Shown here piece after piece: positions 4,476-6,297 of a DNA stretch of 6,297 nucleotides. The DNA lies in assembly GCA_001768675.1 (NCBI GenBank), contig MELN01000010.1, positions 23,071-29,367 of the forward strand, in the 5' to 3' direction. The translations under genes were made by a program, and so were the position numbers. Numbering within the stretch: the first letter of the stretch is position 1; each line of letters begins with the position of its first letter. The notes under the pieces are model-generated. The model was given only the letters and a program-made list of their open reading frames with translations. It had not been told where the DNA came from and did no database searches. The DNA comes from Actinobacteria bacterium RBG_16_64_13 (GTDB taxonomy: Bacteria > Actinomycetota > Thermoleophilia > RBG-16-64-13).

Positions 4476-6297
4476 ATGAACGACCCCGCACTGTCAGGCA
4501 CGCCCTCCGGCGCCCCCGGTATCCACACCGTCACCTTTCAGCCCTCGGGCCGGCGGGGGCCGGCGGCATCCGGGCAGAACTTACTCGAAGTGGCCCGCGA
4601 CCTCGGGGTGGAGATCGAGAGCACTTGTGGAGGCAGGGGCACCTGTCACAAGTGCCGGGTCCGCATCGAGTCGGACGCCCGGGACGTGACGGCAGCCACG
4701 TCGGTCGAGGAGCGCGCGCTCGGACCCGAGGCGATCGCGGCCGGCGCACGCTTGGCCTGCCAGACCCACGCGACCGCTGACGTGCGCGTCTTCGTGCCCG
4801 AGGAAAGCCGCCGTTCGGAGCAGGTGGTGCGCAAGGAAGCCGGTGCCCGCACGGTACCCGTCGATCCGGCCATCAGGCGCTACCACGTGACTCCCATTGC
4901 CCCCACCCTGGAGGACCCTCTGGCCGACGCCGAGCGGCTGCTGGCAGCCCTCGGGCGCGACCACGGTCTGGCCGGTCTGAGGTTCGACCTGGTCGTGCTT
5001 CAGACCCTACCTGAGATCGCCCGCCGCGCCAAATGGGACCTGGTGGCGGTGGTCTGGCGAGGCGAAACCGTCGTGGATGTGTGGCCGGCGGCCGAGCGGC
5101 GCCGAGTGCTCGGACTCGCCGTCGACGTGGGCACGACGACCATCGCCGCCTACCTCACCGACCTCGAGAGCGGAGAGGTCCTCGCCACTGAGGCCGCCAT
5201 GAACCCTCAGGTGGCGTTCGGCGACGACGTCATCGCCCGCCTCCATCATGCCATGCATGATCCCGACGGTCCCGCGGAGCTGCAACGCGTGGTCATCGCC
5301 GAGGTCAACGACCTCGCAGCGAAGGCCGCCGCGAGCAGTGGACACGCGCCGTCAGACATTTTCGACGTGGTGATGGTCGGCAATACTGCGATGCACCACC
5401 TCTTCCTGGGCCTCGATGCCCGTTACCTCGGGGTGGCCCCTTTCGCCCCGGCCGTACAGGCGGCGGTAGATACTGAAGCCTCCTCGATAGGCCTGGCTTT
5501 CCATCGGGGCTGCCGCCTCCACGTGCTACCCGTCGAGGCCGGGTTTGTGGGAGCCGACAACGTCGGCGTGCTGATCGCAGAAGAACCTTACTTTCAGGAC
5601 GACGTCCTTCTCATCATCGACATCGGCACCAACGGAGAACTGGTGCTGGGGAACCGGGGCAGGATGCTTTCCACCTCGTGCGCCACCGGGCCCGCGCTGG
5701 AGGGATCGCACATCGAGTTCGGCATGCGGGCCGCGCCGGGCGCCATCGAACGGGTCCGGGTCGAGCCGGGCACCCTCGACGTGCGCTTCAAGGTCATCGG
5801 ACTCGAGGGCTGGCAGATCGAGCATCCTGCCGGGGAGATAGGGGCCCGCGGCATCTGCGGGTCAGGCATCGTCGAAGCGGCGGCCGAGATGCTCAAGGCC
5901 GGGGTGATCCTACCCAGCGGCAACTTCGATCCGGAGCTTCGACACGAGCGGGTCATCCTCGAGGATGGCCGGCCGCGCAAGTTCGTGATCGCCCGTCCCG
6001 AGGAGACCGCTCTCGGCCGCGCCATCACGGTCTCGCTCAAAGACATCAGGGCGATCCAACTCGCAAAAGCGGCGCTGCGGGCCGGTGCCGAGATCCTGCT
6101 GCAGAGGTACGGGGTGGAAAGGCCCGATCGAATCATCCTCGCCGGGGCCTTCGGAAGCTACATCGACAAGCATCACGCGCTCGCGATCGGCATGCTGCCC
6201 GCGACCAGGCCGGAGGTCGTGAGCTCGGTGGGCAACGCCGCCGGAGACGGGGCCCGTTTCGCGCTCCTCAATCTGGCCAAACGGCAAGAGGCGGCCT
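4476..6297 (+). CDS. Reductive activator of corrinoid proteins (RACo/RACE type, DUF4445), 3' end missing
   Basis: The reading frame is open from ATG 4476 to the window edge, 607 complete codons. Relatives are a little over 600 residues, so only a short tail should be missing. Residues about 16-105 are a plant-type [2Fe-2S] ferredoxin domain, with Cys51, Cys57, Cys60 and Cys95 in a CX5CX2C...C pattern. A linker region (about 105-210) follows. The rest is the ASKHA-type ATPase-like domain: VDVGTTT at 216-222, VGNTAMHH, IDIGTNGE near 381-388, CATGPALEG, GICGSGIVE, LAGAFGSYID near 555, and VGNAAGDGA near 585. Family members such as RACo of the CO-dehydrogenase corrinoid protein, and the activating enzymes of O-demethylases, couple ATP binding or hydrolysis to reduction of inactive Co(II) corrinoid to Co(I). 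The probable partner is the corrinoid protein encoded divergently 166 bp away. A strong GGGAGGT site (4463-4469) lies six bases before the ATG. The N-terminal 15 residues are a Pro/Gly/Ser-rich extension. Confidence 0.93.
   Translation, partial: MNDPALSGTPSGAPGIHTVTFQPSGRRGPAASGQNLLEVARDLGVEIESTCGGRGTCHKCRVRIESDARDVTAATSVEERALGPEAIAAGARLACQTHATADVRVFVPEESRRSEQVVRKEAGARTVPVDPAIRRYHVTPIAPTLEDPLADAERLLAALGRDHGLAGLRFDLVVLQTLPEIARRAKWDLVAVVWRGETVVDVWPAAERRRVLGLAVDVGTTTIAAYLTDLESGEVLATEAAMNPQVAFGDDVIARLHHAMHDPDGPAELQRVVIAEVNDLAAKAAASSGHAPSDIFDVVMVGNTAMHHLFLGLDARYLGVAPFAPAVQAAVDTEASSIGLAFHRGCRLHVLPVEAGFVGADNVGVLIAEEPYFQDDVLLIIDIGTNGELVLGNRGRMLSTSCATGPALEGSHIEFGMRAAPGAIERVRVEPGTLDVRFKVIGLEGWQIEHPAGEIGARGICGSGIVEAAAEMLKAGVILPSGNFDPELRHERVILEDGRPRKFVIARPEETALGRAITVSLKDIRAIQLAKAALRAGAEILLQRYGVERPDRIILAGAFGSYIDKHHALAIGMLPATRPEVVSSVGNAAGDGARFALLNLAKRQEAA

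Noticed and set aside
4328..4534. A 68-codon minus-strand frame covering the intergenic region
   Set aside because: It overlaps the start of the RACE gene antisense, has no family resemblance, and would occupy the divergent promoter region.
1..6297. CRISPR arrays, tRNA/rRNA genes, insertion sequences or phage attachment sites
   Set aside because: I found no regularly spaced repeats, no tRNA-like cloverleaf, no transposase motifs and no terminal inverted repeats; coding DNA fills almost the whole window.

Overview
This is a GC-rich window whose main content is a corrinoid-dependent methyl-transfer gene set from an anaerobic bacterium. The likely source is a deep-branching, high-GC anaerobe. 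The Thr/Ala-rich spacer after the lipoprotein cysteine is common in Actinobacteria such as Coriobacteriia- or Geothermincolia-type lineages, but the taxonomy is an inference and is not proven here.

Layout: bases 3-143 (+) are the last 46 codons of a glycoside hydrolase family 3 (NagZ-like) protein. Bases 205-801 (+) encode a small lipoprotein of unknown function, followed by a perfect 12-bp GC hairpin at 807-835 between convergent genes. A three-gene minus-strand operon then reads from 4309 down to 879: a MtaC/MtbC-type corrinoid protein (4309-3671), a uroporphyrinogen-decarboxylase-fold methyltransferase (3674-2553, overlapping its upstream neighbour by an ATGA junction), and a glutamate-synthase-type FMN protein (2483-879). 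Diverging from it on the plus strand, from 4476 to the window end, is a [2Fe-2S]/ASKHA-domain reductive activator of corrinoid proteins (RACo/RACE type, DUF4445), cut by the window edge. The 166-bp intergenic region 4310-4475 separates the two transcription units and holds a TATAAT hexamer framed by a perfect 7-bp inverted repeat.

How the genes fit together: the corrinoid protein would carry a methyl group on Co(I)/Co(III). The UroD-fold protein would load or unload that methyl group, probably to or from tetrahydrofolate in a bacterium, or directly from a substrate. The RACE protein would use ATP and its iron-sulfur cluster to rescue corrinoid that has oxidised to Co(II). The glutamate-synthase-like protein is the unexplained member: it keeps the FMN-domain signatures, but I see no canonical 3Fe-4S cysteine triad, and it carries an extra four-cysteine cluster at its N-terminus. 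No MttB/MtgB-type substrate methyltransferase is present, so the methyl donor cannot be named. The UroD-fold protein has His-x-Asp where MtaA/MtbA have the zinc-binding His-x-Cys. Together these suggest an uncharacterised variant of a known methyltransferase architecture rather than a wholly new type of system.
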